NCBI GenBank assembly: GCA_012511795.1
Contig: JAAZFJ010000084.1
Span: 1 to 35,843 of the forward strand
DNA from: Syntrophomonadaceae bacterium
Lineage (GTDB): Bacteria; Bacillota; Syntrophomonadia; Syntrophomonadales; Syntrophomonadaceae
Reading direction: 5' to 3'
Length of the DNA stretch: 35,843 nucleotides
Shown: positions 21,721 to 30,359 of the stretch, piece by piece
Numbering within the stretch: the stretch's first letter is position 1
Layout of the letters: each line of letters starts with the position of its first letter
Position numbers and translations under genes: made by a program
Notes under the pieces: generated by a model
What the model was told of the DNA's origin: nothing
Seen by the model: only the letters and a program-made list of their open reading frames with translations
The model's database searches: none

Positions 21721-22686
21721 ATGCCTAATTTTTATCCATATAACCCAAAATTGGGGCAGAGAATCCAGACAGACGCCAAAGGAACAAGTATAGACAGGGC
21801 TTTTGGCGCTCACTATCACATCGATGCGGAAGATGCGCCGGCGGCCAGCTCTGATGGAGTGCATGCGGCCATGGCCTTGGGGGCTGCAGAGCAGTCGATC
21901 ACCACTGGGATCACCAATCCGGCGGTGCCGAGAAACATCCGGATTGATGGGAACGTGTCCGGGATTGATGGAGTAGTAAAAATCACCGGGACCAACTTTG
22001 CGGGTGAAGCGATAACGGAGGACATAACCGCCAATGGTACTACTGCAAAAGATGGGAACCTGGCATTTAAGACCGTGACCAAGATCGACCTGCCGATCCA
22101 GGATCATGTGCCAAGGGCTCAGGTTGAGACAGCCACGGCAGCTGGCACTGTAACAACTGCGGGGAATGCCGCGGTAACGGTAAAATCAGCGCTTTTTGCG
22201 GAAGATGAAGTCGTTGATGTACCGGTGGAACTCAATGATGATGCGGCGGCAATTGCTCTGGCAATACGGACTGCCCTGGCAGCAAATGAAATCATTGCAG
22301 AACATTTTGACGTTTCCGGAGAAGATGCAGCTGTAGTTTTGACTGCGAAGGTTGCGGACGCTAATGATGATACGCTAAACATCGCTATTGATGACGGAAC
22401 CGGAGAAGGGGCATCCGAAGGGGTAACGACTGCAGCAACATCAGCCAACACCACCGGTGGCGTTGGCGTTGGCTCTGACCAAATCAGTGTGGGCTGGGGG
22501 GATAAATTCGGGATCCCGTACAAGCTGTACGCCGATGAGCTAGTCATCCTTAAATTGTTTGGCAAGGCTGTAGAAGCTACAGAGGGTGTTGTTACCGCTG
22601 ATGCGGAGGATCTGGAGAAAAACGTATATGACCCGAACGCAGGGGCTGACGGAACTAAGGATATCGACCTGTATATTATTGTTTAA
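21721..22686 (+). CDS. Head decoration-like protein with inserted domain
   Basis: A 321-residue protein placed directly after the capsid gene. Residues about 1-134 (NIRIDGNVSGIDGVVKITGT, then KTVTKIDLP) and about 250-321 (SVGWGDKFGIPYKLYAD, then KDIDLYIIV) read as one beta-rich decoration-type protein. Between them (about 135-249) lies a Thr/Ala-rich domain (TATAAGTVTTAGNAAVTVKS, then DVPVELNDDAAAIALAIRTA and DDTLNIAIDDGTGEG) of a kind found in phage surface and tail proteins, which looks like an insertion. Probably a capsid surface protein. The ATG at 21721 follows AAGGAGG. Confidence 0.7.
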   Translation: MPNFYPYNPKLGQRIQTDAKGTSIDRAFGAHYHIDAEDAPAASSDGVHAAMALGAAEQSITTGITNPAVPRNIRIDGNVSGIDGVVKITGTNFAGEAITEDITANGTTAKDGNLAFKTVTKIDLPIQDHVPRAQVETATAAGTVTTAGNAAVTVKSALFAEDEVVDVPVELNDDAAAIALAIRTALAANEIIAEHFDVSGEDAAVVLTAKVADANDDTLNIAIDDGTGEGASEGVTTAATSANTTGGVGVGSDQISVGWGDKFGIPYKLYADELVILKLFGKAVEATEGVVTADAEDLEKNVYDPNAGADGTKDIDLYIIV

Positions 22687-22700
22687 GGAGGCAGCGGAGT

Positions 22701-22991
22701 ATGGCGCTTATTGATGATGTTAAACCCAGGCTGGGAGTGTTCTACTCCGATGCCAATAAAGACGCAGAAATCCAGGGCATGATTGACGGGGCGGCTTTAT
22801 ATTTCAAGGGTGCGGGGTGGGACATTTCCACCCCGGATGCCCTGGCGGTGGAAGCGGTGGTCCTGTACTGCAAAATGGCACAGTCAACAGACCCTGGGCA
22901 GCTGATTAATCATCCGGTACTGCTGGCATTTGTGGCGCAAGGCAGGGCAGCTGCTCTGGCGGCAGCGGAGGAGGCGGAAGCGGATGCTTAA
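22701..22991 (+). CDS. Head-tail connector (gp6-like)
   Basis: A 96-residue helical protein (MALIDDVKPRLGVFYSDANK; LINHPVLLAFVAQGRAAALA) in the usual place of the gp6-like adaptor that binds the portal ring. The ATG at 22701 follows AAGGAGGCAG. It overlaps the next gene by 8 nt. Confidence 0.8.
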   Translation: MALIDDVKPRLGVFYSDANKDAEIQGMIDGAALYFKGAGWDISTPDALAVEAVVLYCKMAQSTDPGQLINHPVLLAFVAQGRAAALAAAEEAEADA

Positions 22992-23385
22992 ATTCAATCC
23001 TACGACGCCGATGCAGTTTTATTATGCCGAAGGGGAATATGTTTCCGGCCAGGGGATGAACAGGACCTGGGAGCTGATAGAAAGCGAACCCTATAATATT
23101 TTTTACGGTGAGTGGAAAGGCAGCTACGGGGACCGGTCTCTGGCAGCGGAGTCATTGGGCGTAAAGGATTCGGCGACGGTTAGGACTTTTTACAATCCAG
23201 TTATATATGCGAAACTCAGGGGTGAACAGGTAGTTGTGATCAAAAACGCGGACAGCACGGCCATCATTGACGGGGTACCGGACAGGAACAACCCGAATGT
23301 CTACGAGCTGTGGGGCGGCGTGGATAACATGAAAGAGGAAAATCTTTTCCTGGAGTTTAGAGTCAGGAGGTACGAGGGCCTATGA
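22984..23385 (+). CDS. Head closure / head-tail joining protein
   Basis: A 133-residue beta-rich protein in the head-closure position, overlapping the connector by 8 nt and the next gene by 4 nt. ATG at 22984; ribosome site GGAGGCGGAAG. The repeated short beta-strands (WELIESEPYNIFYGEWKGSY; ATVRTFYNPVIYAKL) fit a stopper-type fold. Identification rests mainly on order. Confidence 0.65.
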   Translation: MLKFNPTTPMQFYYAEGEYVSGQGMNRTWELIESEPYNIFYGEWKGSYGDRSLAAESLGVKDSATVRTFYNPVIYAKLRGEQVVVIKNADSTAIIDGVPDRNNPNVYELWGGVDNMKEENLFLEFRVRRYEGL

Positions 23386-23765
23386 TGATAGATATACGAG
23401 GCTTGGTACAGACGGCCCTGGACAATACCTTGAAAGGCGCGGTCAAGGTTTTCTGGCAAAGAAAAAAGGGAGCCGATGCCGATGAGTACATCGTTTTTAC
23501 TCTGAGTGGGGACTCTACAGAGTTTTTTGCCGATAATGAACCCCTGGTAATGGCGGGAGACGTAACGGTCCGCTATTTTTATCGGGACTACTATTTAGAT
23601 GATCAGGCCGAACGGGAACATGTTAAAAGCCAGGAAAAAATCATACAAACTGCTTTAGAGGGAGCGGGGTTTGTATTGCCTTTCGGCAAATTTGATGCTG
23701 GGGATGTAGATAATATCGGCTATTTTACAACTGTTTTTGAATGTGAGTTCTGGAGGAATGTTTAA
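23382..23765 (+). CDS. Tail terminator/completion-like protein
   Basis: A 127-residue protein (LVQTALDNTLKGAVKVFWQR, YIVFTLSGDS; GYFTTVFECEFWRNV) resembling minor tail/tail-completion proteins that cap the tail tube. It overlaps both neighbours (ATGA, TAATG). It comes before the gp10-like gene, a swapped order relative to many HK97-like phages, so the function is tentative. Confidence 0.6.
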   Translation: MMIDIRGLVQTALDNTLKGAVKVFWQRKKGADADEYIVFTLSGDSTEFFADNEPLVMAGDVTVRYFYRDYYLDDQAEREHVKSQEKIIQTALEGAGFVLPFGKFDAGDVDNIGYFTTVFECEFWRNV

Positions 23766-24148
23766 TGGCCGCAATAAATATCGATAAATTCGATAAAGCT
23801 GTAGCCGCCGCTTTAGAGGACTATGGGCATAAAGTGGATCAGAACATTGAAACGGGACTGGACGCAGCACAAAAAATATTGATAAAAAATTTACGAAAAA
23901 ATAGTCCTGAGGGAGTTACAGGTGATTATAAAAAGTCTTGGAAAGGTAAGGGCAAAAAATATCAGAAGCGCCGGTATGTTGGCAACACAAAAACGGTAGA
24001 AGGGGCAAATAGTGACACGATACCGTTGTCGAACATTCTGGAGTATAGCTCAAAGTCCCCATACCAGGGACTTATAAAACGCAGTTATAATGCAAGTGTT
24101 GATGAGATGGTTGCCGCAATAGTGGCGCAACTTGAGAAGGAGGTTTAA
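23765..24148 (+). CDS. HK97 gp10-like head-tail protein
   Basis: A 127-residue basic protein with the gp10-family layout: an N-terminal helix, SPEGVTGDYKKSWKGK, a Lys/Arg-rich middle (KKYQKRRYVGN), and ILEYSSKSPYQGLI. Members join head and tail or neck. The ATG at 23765 overlaps the preceding stop. Confidence 0.78.
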   Translation: MAAINIDKFDKAVAAALEDYGHKVDQNIETGLDAAQKILIKNLRKNSPEGVTGDYKKSWKGKGKKYQKRRYVGNTKTVEGANSDTIPLSNILEYSSKSPYQGLIKRSYNASVDEMVAAIVAQLEKEV

Positions 24149-24149
24149 A

Positions 24150-24980
24150 ATGTCTAAAAACAAAGTCAAATATGGGCTTAAAAATGTGCATTATGCGCCA
24201 ATTACAGAGGCTAATGGCATTGTAAGCTATGGTACGCCAAAGGCGCATCCTGGGGCTGTAAACATAGCTCTATCGCCAGTGGGGGACAGTGTGAAGTTCC
24301 CGGCTGATGACATTGAGGATTATTTTGCTGAAAACGTGAATAACGGTTATGACGGGGATCTGGAACTGGCACTGGTAACGGATGATTTCAGAATCGATAT
24401 TTTAGGCGATACCGTTGATGCCAACGGGGCGCTGATTGAAAATACCAATGCCAAGGCTAAACGGTTTGCATTGCTTTTTGAATTTGATGGCGATGCGAAA
24501 AAGACCAGGCATGTGCTTTACAATGTCTTGGCTAATCGTCCGAATATCGAGGGGGCGACCCGGAGCAACAAGAAGGAACCGAAGTCCGAATCATTATCAA
24601 TTGAGGCGCGGCCGGCAATAGACACCGGTGATGTGAAAGCCAAGCTTGAGCAGGACAAGGCCGGTTATGACACCTTTTTCAGTGCGGTTTATCTTAAAAA
24701 TGCAGTGCTTAATGCTGCTGGGGATGATCCGGCTGATTTCAGTAAGGCGGCTCCGGATGATGTAGAAGTAATTTCAACTTCCAGCGGTGTAACTGCAGTC
24801 AAGAATGTCCTGCTTAACGGCTTGCCAGTACCCGGCGTAAGCTTAACCATCGCCGCATTGCAAGTTACTATCGCCAGTGCCTATGTTTCTGGTCTGGATC
24901 TGGCTATTGGCAGCTACCCGCTAGTGGTTGAATTTACCAAGGGAAACAGCGTGATCTACAACCTGACCGTTAAGGCTTAG
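24150..24980 (+). CDS. Major tail tube protein with C-terminal Ig-like domain
   Basis: A 276-residue phi13/TP901-1-like tail tube protein. Residues 1 to about 185 are the tube fold (YGLKNVHYAPIT; SPVGDSVKFPADDIEDYF; KAKRFALLFEFDGDAKKTRH). The last 80 or so residues (DDVEVISTSSGVTAVKNVLL ... YPLVVEFTKGNSVIYNLTVK) form an immunoglobulin-like beta domain that probably decorates the tail surface. The ATG at 24150 follows GAAGGAGG. Confidence 0.85.
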   Translation: MSKNKVKYGLKNVHYAPITEANGIVSYGTPKAHPGAVNIALSPVGDSVKFPADDIEDYFAENVNNGYDGDLELALVTDDFRIDILGDTVDANGALIENTNAKAKRFALLFEFDGDAKKTRHVLYNVLANRPNIEGATRSNKKEPKSESLSIEARPAIDTGDVKAKLEQDKAGYDTFFSAVYLKNAVLNAAGDDPADFSKAAPDDVEVISTSSGVTAVKNVLLNGLPVPGVSLTIAALQVTIASAYVSGLDLAIGSYPLVVEFTKGNSVIYNLTVKA

Positions 24981-24990
24981 AGGTGATAGA

Positions 24991-25434
24991 ATGCAAAAAA
25001 TAATAAATATTGATGGCAGGGACGTCAAGTTTAAGGCTTCGGCGTCCTTTGTTTATCGGTATAAACAGCAATTCGGCAAGGATCTCTTAACACTGGTGAT
25101 GCCACTTATCAAATCGGCGCTTGAGGGGCTTAATGCGTTTTTTGCCCTGCAAAGCAACAATAATGAAGACATGGAAGCACTTTTATCTGAAATCAATATA
25201 AGCAGCGCAATCGAAAAGATTGAGCTGGTGGATCTGTTCAACATTATCTGGATAATGGCTAAAACAGCTAACAAGGACATTGCTGAGCCAGCTGACTGGT
25301 ATGACGAATTTGACGTTTTTCCCGTTTTTGACGTGGCCCGGGAGCTGATGGAGATCTTCCTGCCATCGCTTTTTATAACGGAGGAATCAAAAAAAAAGTT
25401 GCGAACGATGATACCCCGGAAGAAGAAGAAATAG
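24991..25434 (+). CDS. Tail assembly chaperone, short (G-type) form
   Basis: A 147-residue protein made when ribosomes stay in frame. N-terminal region KIINIDGRDVKFKASASFVY and IEKIELVDLFNIIWIMAK are typical of the family. It ends soon after the slippery site with RTMIPRKKKK. The ATG at 24991 follows GAGGTGATAGA (24981-24990). In the G/GT system the short and long products help the tape measure and tail tube assemble. Confidence 0.85.
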   Translation: MQKIINIDGRDVKFKASASFVYRYKQQFGKDLLTLVMPLIKSALEGLNAFFALQSNNNEDMEALLSEINISSAIEKIELVDLFNIIWIMAKTANKDIAEPADWYDEFDVFPVFDVARELMEIFLPSLFITEESKKKLRTMIPRKKKK

Positions 25435-25616
25435 TAACCACAAACATGATCATAGCTGCCGCCAAGATCAGGGGAATCAGCCTGGATGAGCTTGACTACA
25501 TGACCTGGGGGCAGCTGATTGACTACATCATTGTTTATAATAACCTGCATCATACGGAGGAAACGGAAAGAGAAACTGTTCAACAGGCCGGCCAGGACGA
25601 TTTCGACAGCTTTTAG
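24991..25616 (+). CDS. Tail assembly chaperone, -1 frameshift (GT-type) fusion
   Basis: A slip of -1 on A AAA AAG (25392-25398) would continue as K-V-A-N-D-D and read through to TAG 25614, giving about 208 residues. The second frame is clearly coding (MIIAAAKIRGISLDELDYMT, then WGQLIDYIIVYNNLHH), matches the usual second half of this family, and has no ribosome site of its own. It ends 12 nt before the tape-measure start. No mutation needs to be invoked. Confidence 0.88.
25392..25398 (+). other. Programmed -1 ribosomal frameshift site
   Basis: Heptamer A AAA AAG within nine consecutive A (25389-25397), correctly phased: zero-frame codons are AAA (25390), AAA (25393), AAG (25396). The zero frame ends 36 nt later at 25434. 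GC-rich sequence (ACCCCGG) lies about 15 nt downstream and could help. It is the best-studied bacterial -1 slippery sequence. Confidence 0.9.
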
Positions 25617-25628
25617 GGGGTGATATAT

Positions 25629-28040
25629 GTGGCTGGAAAGATAAAAGGTATTACGATAGAAATAGGCGGCGATACTCAGCCCCTGCAAAAAGCCTTAGGA
25701 GATGTAAATAAAAAGTCCCGCGAAATCCAGTCAGAATTAAAAGAAGTGGAAAAACTGCTTAAACTGGATCCTAAAAACACGGAACTGGTCGCGCAGAAAC
25801 AGAAACTCCTATCTGAGGCGGTAACTAATTCCAAAGAAAAGCTGGACCGGTTGAAGATGGCCCAGGAACAAGTTAATGAGCAGTTTAAAAAAGGCGAGAT
25901 ATCCGAGGAACAGTACCGGGCATTTCAGAGAGAAGTAGCGAAAGCGGAACAGGAACTGACGGGTTTTGAGAAAAAGCTGGAGTCTACCGCTAAAGCCTCC
26001 AAAACCCTGGGGGAAAAACTCCAGGATGCTGGCGGCAAGATGAAGTCGGCCGGCGAGACCATGACCAAGTATGTTACGGTACCCCTGGCAGCTGCCGGTG
26101 CTGGTTTGCTGGCAGCCGGCAAAACCATCGATGAGGCGTATGACAAGATCCGCATCGGCACCGGGGCCACCGGCAAGGCTTTGGAAGGATTGCAGAATGA
26201 TTTTGACAATGTCGCCAAACGGGTTCCTTCAAATTTTGATGATATCTCAACAGTAATCGCTGACTACAATACACGCCTGAATATATCAGGCAAGGTACTC
26301 CAAGACCTGTCAGTCCAGACACTAAACCTGGCCCGGGTCACTAAGAGCGATCTAAGCAAAACTATTGAGGAGACCTCTCAATCCTTCCAGGCTTTTAACG
26401 TGCCGGTGCAAAAATACGGGGAATACCTGGACTATATTTTTAAAGTTTCGCAATCCACGGGTATTGCCATTGACCGCCTTTTGTCCAACCTGGTCAAATT
26501 CTCCCCGGCGTTAAAGGGTATGGGCTTTGATTTTCAGGAAAGCGCAGCCCTTATGGGGTATTTTGACAAGGCGGGGGTCGAGGTCGAACAGGCCATGACC
26601 GGCCTTAACAAGGCGTTGGTTAATATGGCCAAGGCTGGGGTCACGGATGCCAGTGAGGCCCTGAATAAATTATTTGCAGAAATAAAGGGCGCCCCCAGTG
26701 ATATTAAGGCTACCGAACTGGCAATTGAGGTTTTCGGTGCTAAAGCGGGGCCTTTAATGGCAGCAGCTATAAGAGACGGAAAACTTGAGTATGCGGCTTT
26801 GTTAAAGGAACTTGTAGGTTCCAAGGAGACCATCAACGGTGTTGCCAAGGAAACCGATGACTTTGCGGAACGTCTGGCACAACTAAAGAACAATATCTTA
26901 ATAGTAACAAAACCAATATCAACGACCTTTTTTGACGCACTAGATGAACTTATGCCGCTTCTTGAAAGAGCAGTTCCGACTCTGGAAAAACTGGCTGATA
27001 GCTTTGCCAATCTACCAAAAGGGGCACAAATGGCGATACTGGCAATTGCCGGCATAGTCGCCTTGATAGGTCCGCTCCTGCAGGGGATCGGAACCATGGT
27101 TATTGCCGGACCGGGTTTAATTGCGATGTTCGGGAAAATAAAAGTGGTACTTATTGCGCTTATTTCGCCGCTTAAAATGCTCGCAAGCGTAGTGATACCT
27201 GCGGTATCTACCGCTCTGACCGCGCTGGCGGCAGTTGTGGGGGTATCAGTAGGCTGGCTGATTGCCATCATCGTCGGGCTTATAGCTGCCGGGGTTTTAA
27301 TCTACAAAAACTGGGATGAAATAAAGGCTTTTGTTCTCAGGATTTGGGAAGATCTTAAAACCGGACTGTCTGAGGGTTTCGCTTCAATGAAAAAAGCTTT
27401 TACAGACTTCGGTACCCAGATAGCTGAGGGCTGGGCAAAAACCTGGAACGGCATAAAAAGCTTTTTCGAGACCTGGGGGCAGACGATCCTGTTAATAGCA
27501 GTTGGTCCTGCCGGCTGGGCGGTACTCTTAGCGCAAAAACTGGGGATTAGTTGGGAAGATATCAGAACCACCAGCAGCCGGATCTGGGAAGGGATTAAAA
27601 ACGCCATCGTAAGCCCGATAGAAACAGCCAAGGAGATACTTTTAAGAATCATAGACAGCATTAAAAAGGCTTTTGCCAATATGAAAATAGAGATCCCTAA
27701 GCCCAAGCTGCCAAACGTGAATGTTACAACGAAGTATAAAACTGTGGGTAATATAGATGTCCCATACCCAGCCTTTAACTGGTACGACAAAGGCGGTATC
27801 TTTACTAAGCCTGCTATAATCGGGATTGCTGAGAAAAGACCAGAATTCGTGGGAGCACTAGATGACCTGCGACAGATTATCAGGGGGGAGCTCAGAGGCA
27901 CCCAGTTAGCTACAGCTGGTAACGGCGGGAATATTGTAATCCAGAATATGTATGTGAGAAATGATCAAGACATTAAATCAGTGGCCAGAGAACTATATAA
28001 GCTCCAAAACAGCCGGGGAAGGGGGCTTGGTATGGCATGA
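25629..28040 (+). CDS. Tape measure protein
   Basis: About 803 residues, the longest gene. The N-terminus is a coiled coil (KSREIQSELKEVEKLLKLDP) followed by the PhageMin_Tail region (TVPLAAAGAGLLAAGKTIDE ... YDKIRIGTGATGKALEGLQN). Hydrophobic membrane-spanning stretches lie at about 475-570 (AILAIAGIVALIGPLLQGIG; VGWLIAIIVGLIAAGVLIY). It sets tail length and probably helps DNA entry. I start at GTG 25629, after AGGGGGTGAT. Confidence 0.93.
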   Translation: MAGKIKGITIEIGGDTQPLQKALGDVNKKSREIQSELKEVEKLLKLDPKNTELVAQKQKLLSEAVTNSKEKLDRLKMAQEQVNEQFKKGEISEEQYRAFQREVAKAEQELTGFEKKLESTAKASKTLGEKLQDAGGKMKSAGETMTKYVTVPLAAAGAGLLAAGKTIDEAYDKIRIGTGATGKALEGLQNDFDNVAKRVPSNFDDISTVIADYNTRLNISGKVLQDLSVQTLNLARVTKSDLSKTIEETSQSFQAFNVPVQKYGEYLDYIFKVSQSTGIAIDRLLSNLVKFSPALKGMGFDFQESAALMGYFDKAGVEVEQAMTGLNKALVNMAKAGVTDASEALNKLFAEIKGAPSDIKATELAIEVFGAKAGPLMAAAIRDGKLEYAALLKELVGSKETINGVAKETDDFAERLAQLKNNILIVTKPISTTFFDALDELMPLLERAVPTLEKLADSFANLPKGAQMAILAIAGIVALIGPLLQGIGTMVIAGPGLIAMFGKIKVVLIALISPLKMLASVVIPAVSTALTALAAVVGVSVGWLIAIIVGLIAAGVLIYKNWDEIKAFVLRIWEDLKTGLSEGFASMKKAFTDFGTQIAEGWAKTWNGIKSFFETWGQTILLIAVGPAGWAVLLAQKLGISWEDIRTTSSRIWEGIKNAIVSPIETAKEILLRIIDSIKKAFANMKIEIPKPKLPNVNVTTKYKTVGNIDVPYPAFNWYDKGGIFTKPAIIGIAEKRPEFVGALDDLRQIIRGELRGTQLATAGNGGNIVIQNMYVRNDQDIKSVARELYKLQNSRGRGLGMA

Positions 28041-28405
28041 TGGGTTTTAAGTTTAACAACGTGCATTCCAGTACCTACGGTCTAAGAGTCAGGACTGTTC
28101 TGCCGCCAGGGATCCCCCAAGCCCGTTACACGCTGGTGAATGTTATTGGCAAGGATGGCAGTTATAAGTTTTTTGACAGCTACGATGACATGGAAATCAT
28201 CTTTGATGTGCTGATCGAAGGCAGTAAGACAGAGCGCAGAAATAAGGTGGTCTTGATCAGAAGCTGGCTAGCAGGCGAAAAGGATCTGGTAATTGACTAT
28301 GACCCAACCACCTATAAGGCGGTTTTGGAAGACAGTGACATAAGGGATTTTAAAAATAACAGCGAGATTTTAACGCTAACTTTTAAGGCCACGGTGTCTG
28401 CGTAA
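28037..28405 (+). CDS. Distal tail protein (Dit)-like
   Basis: A 122-residue protein at the Dit position between tape measure and Tal, overlapping the tape-measure stop (ATGA). It contains the compact N-terminal Dit region (YTLVNVIGKDGSYKFFDSYD; LIRSWLAGEKDLVIDYDP) but not the extra C-terminal domain of larger Dit proteins. It would form the hub at the tail tip. Confidence 0.75.
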   Translation: MMGFKFNNVHSSTYGLRVRTVLPPGIPQARYTLVNVIGKDGSYKFFDSYDDMEIIFDVLIEGSKTERRNKVVLIRSWLAGEKDLVIDYDPTTYKAVLEDSDIRDFKNNSEILTLTFKATVSA

Positions 28406-28417
28406 GGAGGGAGGCAG

Positions 28418-30166
28418 GTGAAGCTATACGATAAAAACCTAGTACATAAAGCGACTTTAGAAAATATTGTTCGCTCTGAAATAAGCGAGGGTATTAACGC
28501 AGAATATACGCTTACCGTCACAACCATAATAGAAGATGCGACAAAAGCTTATCTCAACCATAACCATATAGTAGAAGCTGATGATAATTATTTTAATATC
28601 GCGGCTTATAGAATTTATAGGAGTGGGGCTGCCCAGCTGATTGATTTGGAGTGTGAGCAGGTTTCTTACGATCTGAACGATCCGGCCTATGACAAGGAAT
28701 ATTTCACCGAAGACGGCACCCCGACCTACATACTGGGAAAAATACTGCAAGGCACCGGTTTTTCTGTGGGGACGGTAGAGTTTACCAAGGTCGCAACATA
28801 TTCCATCCAGCAAAAAATGAGCCGCCGCAGCATACTGCTGGAGTTTGCATCTTATATCGGGGCGGAAATCAAATTCGACAAATATACTGTCTCCCTGCTG
28901 ACCAGGCGCGGGGCAGACACCGGGATAGAATTTAAAATCGGCAAAAATATCAAGGGTATTGAAAAATATATCGATGCCCGGAACATGGTGGACGGCCAGC
29001 CCACAGTAGCATATGACCTGAATGTGGTTGAGCTTAGAAGCCTGCCGGAATTCGGTGCCCTGGAAGCATTTGCCCTGGGTGATACGGTGAGGATTTTAGA
29101 CAGTGAACTGGGGATAGACGCTAATGTCCGGATCGTCAGATACCATTTTGATCCGGTCAAAAGGATCAATTCGTCCCTTGAAGCGCTGAATTTTTTTAGT
29201 ACCTTGTCCGACACCATCTATCGTATCCAAAGGGATACAGTGCAAAAGGATGAGCTTTATTACGGCGCCCGGATCGGGCCGGAAAACGGGTTTGAATCTA
29301 TCCGCAGCGACAATATGGCCAGGGGCGTTTTCAATGCTGATCTGTTTGCGCTGCAGGCGGGGGACGGCTCCGGAGGCAACTGGGAGAACAAGGTCTATTT
29401 TGATCCGGTAGAAGGTAAGTATATTTTTGACGGGCTGCTGAGCGCCAGCGCTATTGAGGCTGTTTCTGCGGCAATTGATGTGGTAATAAGCAATACTGTC
29501 ATAGTGAATAACTTATACGCAGAAAAGGGCAATATCTCTGAGCTGACGGTTGACCAGCTGGATACCTCCACCATGGTGCAGAAGTATTTGAATGGTGATA
29601 AATCGGATCTGCATTACATCAAAATTTATGAGCAGAATATAGAATTTATCGAGGCGCAGACAAGTGGACAGTCGGCTCAGCTATTAAACCGGTCCGGGCA
29701 GCCTTTGTACTGGGTGGATGAAAACCATGCCGGCTCGACTACAAATGAAACAGACTGGCCTATAATGGTCTATGTTTATACCGAATATGTAAAGCTGAAG
29801 CATTATTTTGAACTGGACAGCCAGTCAGGCTATATGATACCAAAGATGGTTTGGGGAACTGGCTTTGGCGATGGAGATAAGGGGAAGGCTTTTATTTTTA
29901 AGGATAATGACGGTCTGGTATTTCAGTATGTGAATTCAGCCGGTATTACCAGGGAGATTAGGCTGGGGGAAGCGGGGGTCTCTGGTACCGGGGAAGACCT
30001 GAGCAGTATTGCTTTATATGCTGACGGAATGATTACGTCTTACGGTGACGGGGCGGTTTATGACTGGGACTGGATAAAAGACGGCTCCGGGCAAATTACC
30101 TCTATTACCAATAATACTACCAACAATACAACCACAATAACCTGGAATGCAGGCAATAAACCATAG
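28418..30166 (+). CDS. Tail-associated protein (Tal), prophage endopeptidase-tail type
   Basis: A 582-residue protein. Residues about 1-330 match the prophage-tail family (KLYDKNLVHKATLENIVRSE; ARNMVDGQPTVAYDLNVVEL; VRIVRYHFDPVKRINSSLEA). The C-terminal part is beta-rich (GYMIPKMVWGTGFGDGDKGK; Asn/Thr-rich tail NNTTNNTTTITW) and is likely the receptor-facing part. The GTG at 28418 follows AAGGAGGGAGG. Confidence 0.85.
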   Translation: MKLYDKNLVHKATLENIVRSEISEGINAEYTLTVTTIIEDATKAYLNHNHIVEADDNYFNIAAYRIYRSGAAQLIDLECEQVSYDLNDPAYDKEYFTEDGTPTYILGKILQGTGFSVGTVEFTKVATYSIQQKMSRRSILLEFASYIGAEIKFDKYTVSLLTRRGADTGIEFKIGKNIKGIEKYIDARNMVDGQPTVAYDLNVVELRSLPEFGALEAFALGDTVRILDSELGIDANVRIVRYHFDPVKRINSSLEALNFFSTLSDTIYRIQRDTVQKDELYYGARIGPENGFESIRSDNMARGVFNADLFALQAGDGSGGNWENKVYFDPVEGKYIFDGLLSASAIEAVSAAIDVVISNTVIVNNLYAEKGNISELTVDQLDTSTMVQKYLNGDKSDLHYIKIYEQNIEFIEAQTSGQSAQLLNRSGQPLYWVDENHAGSTTNETDWPIMVYVYTEYVKLKHYFELDSQSGYMIPKMVWGTGFGDGDKGKAFIFKDNDGLVFQYVNSAGITREIRLGEAGVSGTGEDLSSIALYADGMITSYGDGAVYDWDWIKDGSGQITSITNNTTNNTTTITWNAGNKP

Positions 30167-30176
30167 GAGGACAAAT

Positions 30177-30347
30177 ATGAGCAACATTGATTTCCAAAAT
30201 GGATTGGCAGTGGGCATGGTCTTGGCCGGAAAGAATGGACTGGTGGGGCAGATCATTGTTTCCCCAGGCCCAGGAAGCGGGTATGCGGGATATATAGATT
30301 ATAATATTCCGATATTTACGACTAATATACTATACCCCACGATATAG
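30177..30347 (+). CDS. Small distal tail/hypothetical protein
   Basis: A 56-residue protein (NGLAVGMVLAGKNGLVGQII) with ATG 30177 after AGGAGGACAAAT. The GLAVGMVLAGK pattern recurs in small proteins next to phage tail-fibre genes. No known function. Confidence 0.6.
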   Translation: MSNIDFQNGLAVGMVLAGKNGLVGQIIVSPGPGSGYAGYIDYNIPIFTTNILYPTI

Positions 30348-30359
30348 GGGGGGGTTATA

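Noticed and set aside
25389-25397. Sequencing error in the A-run causing a false frameshift
   Set aside because: The heptamer is a known slippery site in the correct phase, and this gene family normally frameshifts here.
26534-27271. 245-residue minus-strand ORF inside the tape measure gene
   Set aside because: Antisense shadow (Ser/Ala/Ile-rich) of a clearly coding tape measure frame.
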